Assembly: GCF_011386835.1 (NCBI RefSeq)
Contig: NC_088792.1
Coordinates: 216,910,394-216,974,393 of the forward strand
Length of the DNA: 64,000 bases
Reading direction: 5' to 3'
Source: Chrysemys picta bellii
Lineage: Eukaryota; Chordata; Testudines; Emydidae
Shown here: positions 32,889 to 43,366 of the stretch, in pieces
Layout of the letters: each line of letters starts with the position of its first letter
Position numbering within the stretch: position 1 is the stretch's first letter
The notes under the pieces: generated by a model
Database searches by the model: none
What the model was told of the DNA's origin: nothing
Seen by the model: only the letters and a program-made list of their open reading frames with translations
Translations under genes and position numbers: made by a program

Positions 32889-34793
32889 TGTGATGGGTTG
32901 GATCACAGAAACCCCCTTGGGAACTGCCAAGTGATGTGCCAAGACTACTTCTGCCCCTGCTTTCCCTGCCAGCTCGGGACCCCAGCATCCTGTCTTGCTG
33001 AGCCAGACATGCCCATCTGCTCCAGCACAGACCCAGGGTCTGAATTACTTGCCACAAAGCTGCAAACTTAACTGAAAGCAATTTACAGAAGTGTTCCAGT
33101 CTTTAACACTCAGATGTCCAACTCCCAGTGGGGTCCAAACCCCCAATAAATCCGTTTTACCCTGTATAAAGCTTATACAGGGTAAACTCATAAATTGTTT
33201 GCCCTCTAAAACACTGATAGAGAGACATGCACAGCTATTTGCTCTCCGCCCCCCCCATATTAATACATACTCTGGGTTAATTAATAAGTAAAAAGTGATT
33301 GTATTAAATACAGAAGGTAGGATTTAAGTGGTTTCAAGTAGTAACAGACAGAACAAAGTGAATTACCAAGCAAAATAAAATAAAACACGCAAATCTAAGC
33401 CTAATACAGTAATACAACTGCGTACAGATAAAATCTCACCCTGAAAGATGATTCAATAAGTCTCTTTCACAGACTGGATGCCTTCCTAGTCTGGGCACAA
33501 TCCTTTCCCCGGTACAGCCCTTGTTCCAGTTCAGGTGGTAACTAGGGGATTCCTCATGATGGCTCTCCCTTTTCTCTGTTCCACCCACTTATATATCTTT
33601 TGCATAAGGCAGGAATCCTTTGTCCCTCTGGGTCCCCCCCCCAATGGAAAAGCACCATGTTAAAGATGGATTCCAGTTCAGGTGACATGATCACAGGTCA
33701 CTGTAACACTTCATTACCCACTTGCCAGCACACATATACAGGAAGATTTACAGGTAAAACAGAACCATCTGCAGTCAATTGTCCTGGTTAATGGGAGTCA
33801 TCAAGATTCCAAACCACCATTAATGGCCCACTCTTTGCATAATTACAATAGGCCATCAGAGTTATATTTCATATTTCTAGTTTCAGATACAAACAGAGGT
33901 GAAAGTAAGCCAGTCTGGTCCAGTCCGGCATATCGGCAAGAGCCGGTACGCCGTGCCGGACCGGACCGGCTTCTCCGGTGGTGATTTAAAGGGCCCAGGG
34001 CTCCAGCCGCTGCGGGGAGCCCTGGGCCCTTTAAATCACTGCCGGAGCTCCAGCAGCCGGGCTCGGGTGGGGATTTAAAGGTCCCGGAGCTCCAGCCCTT
34101 GTGGGGAGCCTCAGGCCCTTTAAAGCGCTGCCCGAGCCCCGCTGCTGGAGCTCTGGTGGCACTTTAAAGGGCCTGGGGCTCTCCGCAGTGGCCGGAGCCT
34201 CTGGCCCTTTAAATTGCGGCGGCAGGGCTCGGGCAGCGCTTTAAAGGGCCCAGGGCACCCCACAGTGGCAGGAGCACCGGGCCCTTTAAATCCCCGCCCA
34301 AGCCCTGCCGCCACTACCCCAGCCCTAGCCCGAGCCCTGCCACCCCGGAGTAACAGTGGCAGGACTCCTGCGGTGATTTAAAGGGCCTGGAGCTCCAAGG
34401 TGGCCGGAGCCCTGGGCCCTTTAATTCGCCCCTGAGCCCCGGGGCTTCCAGTTGCCTCTGCAGCTGGTAGTTCCGGGGTGATTTAAAGGCCCTGGGGCTT
34501 CCAGCCACAGCCAGAGCCCCAAGGCCTTTAAATCTTGAAAGGCCCTGCCTCTTCCGGTTGAGGCCACGCCTCTTCCGGTTGAGGTCATGCCTGCTCAGGA
34601 CTCCGGCGTACCAGTAAGTCCTTTAAGTTACTTTCACCCCTGGATACAAGAGTGGTACATTTATACAAATAGGATGATCACACTCAATAGATTATAAGCT
34701 TTGTAATGATACCTTACAAGAGACCTTTTGCATGAAGCATATTCCAGTTACATTAGCATATTTTCATAAAATCATATAGAGTGCAACGTCACA
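32889..34793 (-). mobile_element. ERV-like LTR, antisense, split by a hAT element
   Basis: Read on the minus strand it begins TGTGACGTTGCACTC (34793) and ends at TGTGATGGG/CCCATCACA (32889). Flanking pentamers GTTGT (32884-32888) and GTTGA (34794-34798) match at four of five. Without the inserted element (33894-34642 plus its 8-bp duplication) the LTR is about 1.15 kb. Near its 5' side it shares words with the LTR at 1672 ('tttgtatctgaa'). No internal genes were seen. Confidence 0.75.
33894..34642. mobile_element. hAT-type element with TTTAAA repeat array
   Basis: Termini are CAGAGGTGAAAGTAA and TTACTTTCACCCCTG. The flanking octamers GATACAAA (33886-33893) and GATACAAG (34643-34650) match at seven of eight. 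The 749-bp interior consists of alternating direct and inverted GC-rich units, each centred on 'gccctttaaa' or 'tttaaagggc', about a dozen in all. No transposase is present. A related array is at 39880-40200. Confidence 0.85.
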
Positions 34794-34798
34794 GTTGA

Positions 34799-35387
34799 GT
34801 TTTTTCTTTTTATAATTAATATGGATAGAGAGAGAGGATACAGTAGACACAATTGTAAGATATCAGAGGGTTCTGATGACATTGTCATGACCACAAGAGT
34901 GAAGCTTGAATAATTTTTGATGTGAGAATGACAAGACATTTTTAACTATATTATTCACTGTTTTAAATGATATCATAAACTTTCAAATCTCAGAAGCAGA
35001 GATGGACTCTGATGATACTCAGGGTTTTAAGTAGTTTGTTAATTCTATGGTTGTGGATTTGACTATTTTTTTTATTTCCATTTATTCTTTTGTGCTGTAT
35101 TATATGTTACTAACCGTGGCCCTGTCCTGATTAGGTTACATAAGGAGTGATTTATTTTGCGATGTTTTCATCTTTGGGAGAGGTTTTGGTTAAAGGCTTA
35201 TAGTTTTTATTTTTGTTGCAGGATTTTTTGCATATCTTCACTAGATCTCTATGCAGAAGACCATTTACGTGGTGCATAGACCCTCCACTGGCCCTTTGCT
35301 CAGAGTAGATCTGAGCATGTGTGTGAGAGAACAGAAAAATGTGAGGAAAAATCATTTTGTTTCAACTAGAAAATGATTTTATTTTTA
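34799..35387. other. Unassigned AT-rich DNA
   Basis: No gene or complete element was recognised. Confidence 0.5.
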
Positions 35388-35717
35388 GTTCACTGAACCC
35401 CCTCCCCAAAATAAAGTAGTTGGGGTCAAATGAGAGGTAGCGGGGAGAAGCAGAACGGCGGCGCGCCCAGGGGAGCAGGCGGAGCGGAGGTGAGCTAGGG
35501 CGGGATGTCGCGGGGGGGGGGCCGCAGGAAGCAATGGAGGGAGGGGGGAAAATGCGGCATGCCCGGGGGAGGAGGCAGGGCGGGGATTTGGGGAAGGAGT
35601 TTGGAAGGGGTGAAGTTGGGGTGGGGCCAGGGCAAGTTCAATATAACGCGGTTTCATCTATAATGCAGTAAGATTTTTTGGCTCCCGAGGACAGCGTTAT
35701 ATCGGGGTAAAGGTGTA
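35388..35717. mobile_element. Mariner-type MITE, right half with GC-rich interior
   Basis: The right end 'gcgttatatcggggtaaaggtgta' equals the right terminus of the intact MITE at 38150-38337. The left terminus is not found; instead a G-rich stretch (35440-35630) precedes it. 35632-35830, including 113 bp of flank, is repeated at 38254-38452. Confidence 0.6.
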
Positions 35718-35830
35718 TGTGGAAGACAACTGGAAGAAGTTAAAACAGCATTTCACTCTGTATCTTCAAGATAAAAAGTAAAAAGTGAGTAAAAAGGAAG
35801 TCATTCAGAAGGGAGCCTTATTTTTGACAG
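35632..35830 (+). repeat. Local direct duplication, copy 1
   Basis: It aligns without gaps to 38254-38452 (offset 2622). I count seven differences in the 86 bp of MITE and one in the 113 bp of flanking sequence. Confidence 0.95.
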
Positions 35831-35908
35831 GGGGGCATGAAAAAAAAAGGGGGGGTGGCCAAAAATTTTTTTGAGTGGGGCGGCAAAAATCCTAGAGCCG
35901 GCCCTGCC
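35831..35908 (-). mobile_element. hAT terminal fragment
   Basis: It ends 'cctagagccggccctg', the terminus of the CAGGGCCGGCT family also present at 39360. The left part is a G/A homopolymer mixture. Confidence 0.55.
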
Positions 35909-36664
35909 TACCACTACACTTCTTTTTTTCCACCCTTCAGTTTGTTTATTTGTTTAGACTTCCCAACCTTTACCATTATAATTCCCCACACCATTGTTTG
36001 TTTATTTTCATTTCTGCCATCCTCATTGCTCCCTTCTATCCAGGAGGTCACTGCCTCCTTACCTAGCCCTCTTTTTCCTGTTTGAGGACAGCCTTACCTT
36101 TCTTATCCTGCTTTTCAATTTGTTTCCCTTCCCATCCCACTGGCCCGCTGAAGTCTGTTGCTTCCCTCCCTGCACATCTATGTATATTGTGCCCGTGATT
36201 ATACTTTATCCCCTCTTCTTTTGTTTAACTCCCCCATTCACTTCTCAACTTCACATATGTGCCCCATCATGCCCAAGTAACTGGAGAAGCCGATCCTCCC
36301 TTCTTCCCTTTCTCCGCTATCCCTTCCTTTTTTCTCTCCTGCCCACCTCCACTGGATGCTTCCTCCATCTGCCTTGCAAGATTGACCCCAGCCACAGGTG
36401 AGGCTTCTACTCTGGTGGCTTCATTCCTGCAGGGAGGGAGTTCTTAGTCACTGATGATGCAGCCCTTGGCTTTCTCCCCCACCTGCCTCTGTGGTCACCA
36501 CTGTATCAAGCAGAGCTGGAGTCAGAGGGCCCATGTTCCCTGGAGGAACTGTTATTGCAGAAACACCAGGAAAATGGACTGTGAGGTGTTGGGCTGGAAA
36601 CAACTCAGCCTCCTGGGCAGAGCAGTGCATACAGGTTAATAAAGTTCCACTTGTTCAGTTTAAC
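35909..36664. other. Pyrimidine-rich unassigned DNA
   Basis: This is T/C-rich sequence with open frames in several phases but no recognisable domain or splice-bounded exon. Confidence 0.5.
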
Positions 36665-36672
36665 CTGTATTC

Positions 36673-37679
36673 TAGGGTTACCATTCGTCCGGATTTACCC
36701 GGACATGTCCTCCTTTTTCTGCTAAAAATAGCGTCCGGGGGGAAATTTGTAAAGCACTCACAATGTCCGGGATTTCCCCCTCCCCCGGCAGAGCAGAGGG
36801 AGCGGCTGGGAGGGCTGCAGGAAAGTCCCGGGCTGGACTCCGGGGCAGCTTCCTCCTCCCACCCTGCATTCTGAGCCTGCAGCTCCCCCTCCTGCAGCCC
36901 GGTCCGGCAGCACTGTGCAGGGCCAGGGACCGGGTTTTGTTGTGCTGGGGAGCTCAGCCACGTGTCCGGCTCGGCTCGCACAGAGCCCAACACCCTGTTC
37001 TGAGCAGCAGGGTAAGGGGGGGCAGGGAGGTTCTGAAGGGGGCAGTCAAGAAACGGGGGGGGCTTTTTGGGGGGAGTGGAGAAAGTTTTGGGCAGTCAGG
37101 GTACAGGTAGGGGGTAGCGTCCTGGGGGGCAGTTGGGGGGGGGTCTTAGGAGGGGGCAGTTAGGGGACAAGGAACAGGGAGTCTTAGGTAGGGGGTGGGG
37201 TTCTGGAGGGCAGTTAGGAGCAGGGGTCCCAGGAGGGGGCAGTCAGGGGACAAGGAGCGGGGGGGTAGGGGGCTGGGAGTTCTGGGGGGGAGCTGTCAGG
37301 GGGCAGGAGTGGGGAGAGGGATCGGAGCAGTCAGGGGACAGGGAGCAGAGGGGTTTAGATGGGTTGGGAGTTCTGGGGGGGGGCTGTCAGGGGGTGGGGA
37401 GTGGTTGGATGGGGCATGGGAGTCCCAGGGGTCTGTCTGGGGGTGGGGGTGTGGATAAGGGTTGGGGCAGTCAGGGGACAAGAGGCAAGGAGGCTTAGAT
37501 AGGGAGTGGAGTCCTGGGGGGCAGTTAGGGGCAGGGGTCCCAGGAGGGGGCAGTCAGGGGACAAGGAACGGGGGGAGGGTTGGGGGTTCTGGGGGGGCGG
37601 GAAGTGGGAGGGGCAGGGGCGGGGCTAGGGCAGGGCTCCTCCTGTCCTCTTTTTTGCTTGTTGAAATATGGTAACCCTA
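36673..37679. mobile_element. hAT-type element with G-rich minisatellite
   Basis: Terminal inverted repeats TAGGGTTACCAT and ATGGTAACCCTA are flanked by the perfect 8-bp duplication CTGTATTC (36665-36672 and 37680-37687). The 1007-bp interior holds a G-rich tandem array (about 37010-37620), with 'gcagtYaggggacaRgga' recurring at about 37158, 37239, 37327, 37466 and 37549, i.e. units mostly near 85 bp. There is no transposase. Termini are related to 3946-4460. Confidence 0.88.
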
Positions 37680-37687
37680 CTGTATTC

Positions 37688-38147
37688 AGTTTCACTCTTT
37701 GTGAATGAAACATGGTGGGGTGCTCGTCAACTGTGGAGTCTACTTTCACTCCCTTATTGTCTCATGTATTTCAGAAGAGTTCCTTTGTGCAGTGTCCACT
37801 GAATCTTTGAATCCTTCAACTCCTTTGTGGAACAGTGAGTTCTGTCTGGAGTTCTCTGCTTATATCCCCATCCAGAAACCCTGTGACCTTTGTTCCTCAT
37901 CCCTGTTGTTTTTCATTATTTGTCCCAAGAATACTGCTGTTTTTCTCATTCCTGTGCCCCTTCTCAGTTGACAGGCAGGCCTTTAGTTTTGGATGAGCTT
38001 AGGTCTGCCCACCCCGATACAAATATTCACATTGTCTCTGCATGTTCAGTAAACACTACATGGAAAAGGAGAAAAAAAAATTAAAAAAATACCCCGAGTG
38101 GAAGAAATGAGCAGTAAAAAGCTCCACCAGAGCAGAAACTCTCTAGA
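37688..38147. other. Unassigned DNA
   Basis: No gene or repeat was recognised apart from an A-rich patch near 38070-38090. Confidence 0.5.
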
Positions 38148-38149
38148 TA

Positions 38150-38337
38150 CACCTCTACCCTGATATAACGTGACCCGATATAACACGAATTCGGACATAA
38201 CGTGGTAAAGCAGCGCTCCGCGGGGGCGGGGCTGCGTGCTCTGGCAGATCAAAGCAAGTTCGATATAATGCGGTTTCACCTATAACGCAGTAAGATTTTT
38301 TGGCTCCTGAGGACAGCGTTATATCAGGGTAGAGGTG
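38150..38337. mobile_element. Intact Tc1/mariner-type MITE
   Basis: The ends CACCTCTACCCTGATATAAC and GTTATATCAGGGTAGAGGTG are perfect inverted repeats next to TA on both sides (38148-38149 and 38338-38339). At 188 bp it is non-coding and non-autonomous. Confidence 0.88.
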
Positions 38338-38452
38338 TATGTGGAAGACAACTGGAAGAAGTTAAAACAGCATTTCACTCTGTATCTTCAAGATAAAAAG
38401 TAAAAAGTGAGTAAAAAGGAAGTCATTCAGAAGGTAGCCTTATTTTTGACAG
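38254..38452 (+). repeat. Local direct duplication, copy 2
   Basis: This is the partner of 35632-35830. Its right boundary coincides with the 3' end of a minus-strand LINE. Confidence 0.95.
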
Positions 38453-39359
38453 TATTTTTATTTAGCATGTGCACAGTCATCTAGCCAAGCGATGGCATCT
38501 TCAGTGGCATGATGCAGTTCTTCTAGGCCACCGCTGAACCTAGTCAGCTGGCATTCCTCGACGATGTGCGTCATCGTCTGTGTTGTGCTGCAGCTTTACA
38601 AAGGGCTGTAATGAAATCCCCAGCGGTACTGGTTGGCTGCACAGAGACCTTGCCTGATCTGGAACCTATTTAACAGGGACCATTGGCGACGGGGCAGGTC
38701 AAAACCAGGTGGGCAAATTGTGGGGTTGGCAACGAGGGACTGGTTGGGGATTATAACAATATCCATACCTCTCGCCAGAGTGTTTCCGCCCTAACATCCT
38801 GGCATGACGGATGAGACCATAATGGGTGACATGACGGCAAATGTGCAGCTGCTACTTTAAAAAGGTCATTGTGCAATGGCAGGCTTGGGTTGGCATCAGG
38901 GCCGTCCCTAGCCATTTGGGTGCCCTACGCAGCCCCCCCGCGGGGGGGCCTGTGTGAGGCCCCATGCCTCCCCGCCCCTGGGTCTGGGAGGCAGGAGCTG
39001 GGGGGTCATTTTTGGGGCTCCACAGGCCCAGAGTGGCCCGGGGAATTAGCAGAGGGCTGGGAGCAGCCTGCTCAGCTTCCCTCTCCCTGGCCCCAGCCGT
39101 GTCGCTCAGGGGAGGGAGCTTGGAGAAGGGCTCCCCCACGCAGTGGCGGGAAGCGGCGCAGCCCGGCCCCAGCCCGCTCTACTCTGCCATCTCCCAGCCA
39201 CAGCGCTCCGCTTCCTGCTGCTGATGAGAGCCAGGGGCGGTCCCTTCCCCAACCTGAGTGACATGGCTGGGGCTGGGGCAAGGGAAGATGAGCGGGCTAG
39301 CGGCAGAGCAGGGGGGAAGGGTAAGAGGCAGGGTGGAGGGAGTTGTCTGGGGCCCCACA

Positions 39360-40328
39360 CAGGGCCGGCTTTAGGAAGTGCGGGACCCAATTCGAACATT
39401 TTCGGTGGGGCCCCGTCAGGGATGGCTGCGGGCAGGGGGTGCAGGGTGGGCTGCAGACAGGAGCTGGCTGCAGGCAGGGCAGGGGGTGCAGGGCGGGCTG
39501 CAGACAGGAGCTGGCTGCAGGCAGGGCAGGGGGTGCAGGGCGGGCTGCAGACAGGAGCTGGCTGCAGGCAAGGCAGGGGGAGCGGGGCTGGCTGCAGGCA
39601 GGGCAGGGGGTGCGGTGCTGGCTGGAGACAGGGGCTGGTGCGGGCAGGGCAGAGGGTGCGGGGATGGAGGCAGGGCAGGGGGTGCAGCAGGGGCTGGCTG
39701 TGGGCAGGGGGTGCAGGGCTGGCTGCAGGCAGGGCGGGGGGGCTGGTGCGGGCAGGGCATAGCAGGGGGTGCAGGGCTGGTGCGGGCAGGGGGTGCGGGG
39801 CTGGAGGCAGGGCAGGGGGTGCAGGGCTGGCTGGAGATGGGGACTGGCTGCGGGCAGAGGGTGCAGCAGAGGCAGCTAGAGCCCCGGCCCTTTAAATAGC
39901 CCCCGAACCCCCCGGTATCCCAGGGCTCTGGGGGCTATTTAAAGGGCCTGGGACTCCCCTGCTTCTACTGCCCCACTCCTTTAAATAGCCGAGGGAGCCC
40001 TAGGGAAGCGACGGGGCTCCGGCGGCTATTTAAAGGACTGGGGCAGCAGAGGCAGCTGGAGCCCCGACCCTTTAAATAGCCCCCAGAGCCCTGCACCCCT
40101 ACCCCAGGGCTCCAGCAGTGAGGCTCTGGTGGCAATTTAAAGGGCCTGGGGCTCCAGCCCTTGCTGTGAACCCCAGGCCCTTTAAATTGCCCCCTGGGGA
40201 AGCCGGGCCACCCTGGTACGGTGCACCGGCTCTTGCCGGTACGCCGTACCAGTGCTTGGGCGCGGGGCCCTCTTAGGTGCGGGACCTGATTCAGGGGAAT
40301 CGGTTGAATCGGCCTAAAGCCAGCCCTG
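39360..40328. mobile_element. Inner hAT-type element with minisatellite
   Basis: It starts CAGGGCCGGCTTTAGG and ends CCTAAAGCCAGCCCTG, with flanking octamers GCCCCACA (39352-39359) and TCCCCACA (40329-40336), seven of eight matching. Inside are a 47-bp GC-rich tandem array (39420-39600, decaying to about 39880) and a TTTAAA-centred array (39880-40200) with 'ccggtacgccgtacc', closely related to the element at 33894. That block may be a third nested element. The long frames here are repeat-driven. Confidence 0.85.
39420..39880. repeat. GC-rich minisatellite, 47-bp core unit
   Basis: The unit 'gggctgcagacaggagctgg' plus 'ctgcaggcagggcagg' and a short G-rich tail occurs three times almost unchanged and then degenerates. 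Several overlapping frames stay open only because the unit has no stop codons. Confidence 0.85.
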
Positions 40329-40700
40329 TCCCCACACCATAGGGATGGCCCTGCCTCTTGCAGGGCGGGGGGGCGGCCGAGGGATAGGGCTGGTTGCCGG
40401 GGATCATACTGCCACGTATGCAGCATGCAGTTGCCTAGGGCACCATGAAATTTGGGGCAATTTGGTGCCCCAAATTTCATGGTGCCCTACGCAGCTATGT
40501 ATGCTGCGTATGCCTAAGGACAGCCCTGGTTGGCGTGTACTTTCTCCAGTAACTTGCCAGTGGCAACCTCTTGTCTGATAGGAGGAGGAGCAATATTGCT
40601 CAGAATTTTTGATAGTGACTGGTTCTGAAGGATTTAATGTATTCATTTTCAGTTAACTGAGGCAGTTGTATGCAGGAATCTGAGACAGCATGCCAGTGAG

Positions 40701-42719
40701 GCAAGTCTATTGATAGGGAGACTGGGCCCAGGCAGACTGACTGGGTGACTTTGTTTGAAGACAGAACCTGAAGACAAGGATGGAGTCCTGCCAAAAACTT
40801 GCCAGACAACACTCTTTTTAGTACCTTGTTTTTTCTTGTTTTGGGACTTTTATACAGAAGAAGGGATGGAACTGGAGAATGGCTTAGTTGGAAGGCTTGG
40901 GTTCCACAGTACCGGACCCTGCAAGAGGCAGTGGCCAACCATTAGAGAACCATTGGGGCAGGATGAGTAGTGTCATATTGGGCTGCAAGGGGGTGCAGTG
41001 TATGCCAGTCCTCCCACAACATGATTAAGAATCCGAAACACTACAAGAGACCAGAGGCATAAAGGCACATAGAGCTTAGAATCAAAGTCAAACAAGAACA
41101 GCACAAGGAACTGCACATGCTGTGGCAACCAATGAAAGCTAGGATAATGCCCACCATATGTAAAAATGCAAGAATTACAATGGACTACATCATTTTGAAA
41201 GAGTTTGCAAGTACCTGCAGTATGTGCATAGCATGGACAAAGGGCATCATGAAAGCACCATTAGCTCAGCGGTGAAATGGACTATGCTGAAGCACAAGAT
41301 GAATGAACTATCAATCTGAAAACAAATGGGACATTTATTATTTTTAAGTTAGACACCAGTCCGACACTAGAAATACTGCTAATAACTCTCAAAGAAAAGC
41401 CACAGACAGTGAAGGTATATGGTTAAAACATGTTGTCTTCAGTGGTGAGTTTATTCCCACTAGAGGAGTATGTGAACTTCATGTATAGGTAAATAACAAA
41501 CTGGAAAAGACACAATCTGTAATAGTACCGAGTATCCATTATTGGGCTCAAGATGTGTCAAGCCCTTGGTTAATTCTTGTTAATTCTTTTAGGAGAATGT
41601 ATATAAAGGGTGTGTTTAATTTCATTTGCTTTTTAAAAATATATATATATATATATATTTTAAATATATATATATATATTTTAAGACAGTTAAAGTTGGA
41701 AAGTTATGAACATACAATAAAATGAATTTCATTAGAATGTTGTAGATTGAAAAATAAAATTGAAAATCAGACAATTCAGAAATGAAATGCCCCAAACAAT
41801 CTCTATACCTTACTATGACATATACTATCCACATAACATCATTATGGGCATATGGTAAGCATCATAGCTACTTTTCAATTTTTAAATGACTAAGGAAAAG
41901 TACTGTATTACACTGTAAGCTTATATATTCCTTCAGTCCCCTGTGTGGAATAAGCAATCCAGGAGAACACTTCCTACCATGAGCATTACTGAATATCATG
42001 CGTAATTCCAGGATTGATTCCCCCTGATTCTGCAGATACTTAAACATTTGTTTAACCCTCACCGCAAGTAGTTCCATTGACTTCAAAGGAATTATTCACA
42101 TACTTAGATTAAGCTTGTATGGAAATCTTTGCAGGATAAGGACTTTTGTTTATAGCCGGTTTTAGTATGAGATACTTTGGGACCAGAATGTGTAGCTTAG
42201 ATAGGTTAGGGTGGATATCTGTCCTGTATGTGGGTGGTAGAGTGAATAATAAATTTATAGTGATGTTGCTAGGCTATTGAGAAGATGGGGCAATATATAC
42301 AGAATAAGACATGAAAATGTTGAGGTATCAACTATTGTGGGAAGATTTATGCAAGGTAAGAGGTGAGATGTTATCATCTCTGCCTTGTAAAGGGCAGGTG
42401 AATTGAAAGACGGTATTTGATTGAGGAGGCAGTGAGACTGCTGATGGTTCATACTTTGGGAGATAGAACATAGGATGGCAGAATGGAGGTATGGTTGTGG
42501 TACGGGAAGTGCAGTGGAGCTACAGTGTGTGGATGTAAGTGTGTCTCAGGGATCTACATGGATGGGGGCTGTGGATGCAGATTTTAATTTTTGTAACCTA
42601 CACTGTTCTGATTCTTTTAAGGTGTATATATTGCTTGGCAATAGCCCTAATAGGTTTGCTAGGATTTAAAAATAAACATTTTATTTTATAATTGAAAGCA
42701 CAGCAAGCCAGCTCTAATA
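40701..42719. other. Unassigned DNA upstream of the CpG island
   Basis: No gene was recognised. A (TA)n tract lies at 41638-41679. A degraded ancient repeat ('ccctgattctgcag ... ttccattgacttcaaagga') covers about 41995-42140. The sequence turns GC-rich after 42780. Confidence 0.5.
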
Positions 42720-43117
42720 GGCATCACCTTTAAATGTCCACGTTGTTGCCATAGTGCCTAGCAGTCCCCACACACATTATAATAACCACAGCGCTGCCCC
42801 TCCCACGACAGACGCGCACACAAGTCTCTGGCTTTGCCTAGCAATTTTGGCAACAGCGCGCAGCGGATTCTATCCACGCTGCCCAGGGGAGACTACACTT
42901 CCAACGGGGCAATGCTCCAGCTCGCTCCGCCGGCTGGCTGCGCATTGCACCCTGGGATGTGTAGTCTCCGCTTAGCGCCCCCCCCCCCCGGTTGGGCAGG
43001 GGCAGCCGCCCTAACAGCTCTCGCGAGGTTTTTGAATCGCTCTGGTCTCGCGCGCGGTTTCCTCGCGAGGGCGGCCGCCTTGGCTGGGATGTTTGGTGCG
43101 GTCGCCATTCCCCTGTG

Positions 43118-43125
43118 TGACGTCA
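43118..43125. promoter_or_regulatory. CRE palindrome TGACGTCA
   Basis: This is the full consensus CREB/ATF octamer inside the CpG island, about 240 bp upstream of the ASXL start codon. Confidence 0.6.
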
Positions 43126-43354
43126 TAGTGCATTGTTGTGAGAGTAGCGGAGCATCCCTCAAGCTGTCAGCTGTGCTGCTGCTGCTGCGGGAGCCCGAGC
43201 CCGAGCCGGCCCAGCCCCCTTCTCCTCCCCCCGCCCCGGGGGCTCCGGAGCTCCGCGCCCGTGTAGCCTTGTCTGTGTGGAACCCCTCCGGGCCCCCCTC
43301 CCCCGCACGCTCCAGTCCGCCCTCCCCCCGCCCCCCTAGAACCATCTCAATGAG

Positions 43355-43366
43355 ATGCAAACATGA
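43355..43366 (+). promoter_or_regulatory. Three-codon uORF overlapping the ASXL start
   Basis: ATG CAA ACA TGA occupies 43355-43366, and its stop codon overlaps the main start as ATGA. Another ATG at 43350 opens a frame that runs out of phase through the exon. Both lie in the 5' leader if transcription starts upstream, and could lower or couple initiation at 43363. Confidence 0.5.

Larger units (their letters stand above)
38897..40528. mobile_element. hAT-type element inserted in LINE, itself interrupted
   Basis: Termini CAGGGCCGTCCCTAG and CCTAAGGACAGCCCTG are flanked by GTTGGCAT (38889-38896) and GTTGGCGT (40529-40536), seven of eight matching. The LINE reading resumes beyond it. Its own length is about 655 bp once the inner element (39360-40328) and one copy of its 8-bp duplication are removed. 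A short palindrome 'caccatgaaatttggggca' / 'tgccccaaatttcatggtg' lies at 40441-40487. Confidence 0.85.
38453..40700 (-). pseudogene. RTE-like LINE 3' end, minus strand, hAT-interrupted
   Basis: On the minus strand the last codons read QTMTHIVEECQLTRFSGGLE then ELHHATEDAIAWLDDCAHAK and a stop at about 38460, the C-terminus typical of the CFDP2-like LINE reverse transcriptase. Upstream come NRFQIRQGLCAANQYRWGF (about 38640) and, beyond the inserted hAT, LSNIAPPPIRQEVATGKLLE (about 40540-40640). The 3' tail is short and A/T-rich (aaataaaaatact). The catalytic palm is missing. Confidence 0.82.

Noticed and set aside
35994..36447. 135-codon frame with hydrophobic stretches
   Set aside because: It is low-complexity pyrimidine-rich sequence. 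The apparent membrane segments follow from T/C-rich codons, and no splice or homology support exists.
37133..37564. Several Gly- or Pro-rich frames on both strands
   Set aside because: They are produced by the G-rich tandem array inside the hAT element 36673-37679.
39143..39899. Long overlapping frames (250 and 173 codons) rich in Gly, Ala, Arg and Cys
   Set aside because: They run through a 47-bp minisatellite inside a hAT element. Several phases stay open because the unit lacks stops, and none resembles a known protein.
39965..40480. 171-codon minus-strand frame
   Set aside because: It lies within the TTTAAA-centred repeat array and hAT terminus and shows no domain.
41260..41290. tRNA-like 'ttagctcagcggtgaaat' suggesting a tRNA gene or SINE head
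   Set aside because: Only an A-box-like word is present. No B box, clover-leaf or SINE body follows.
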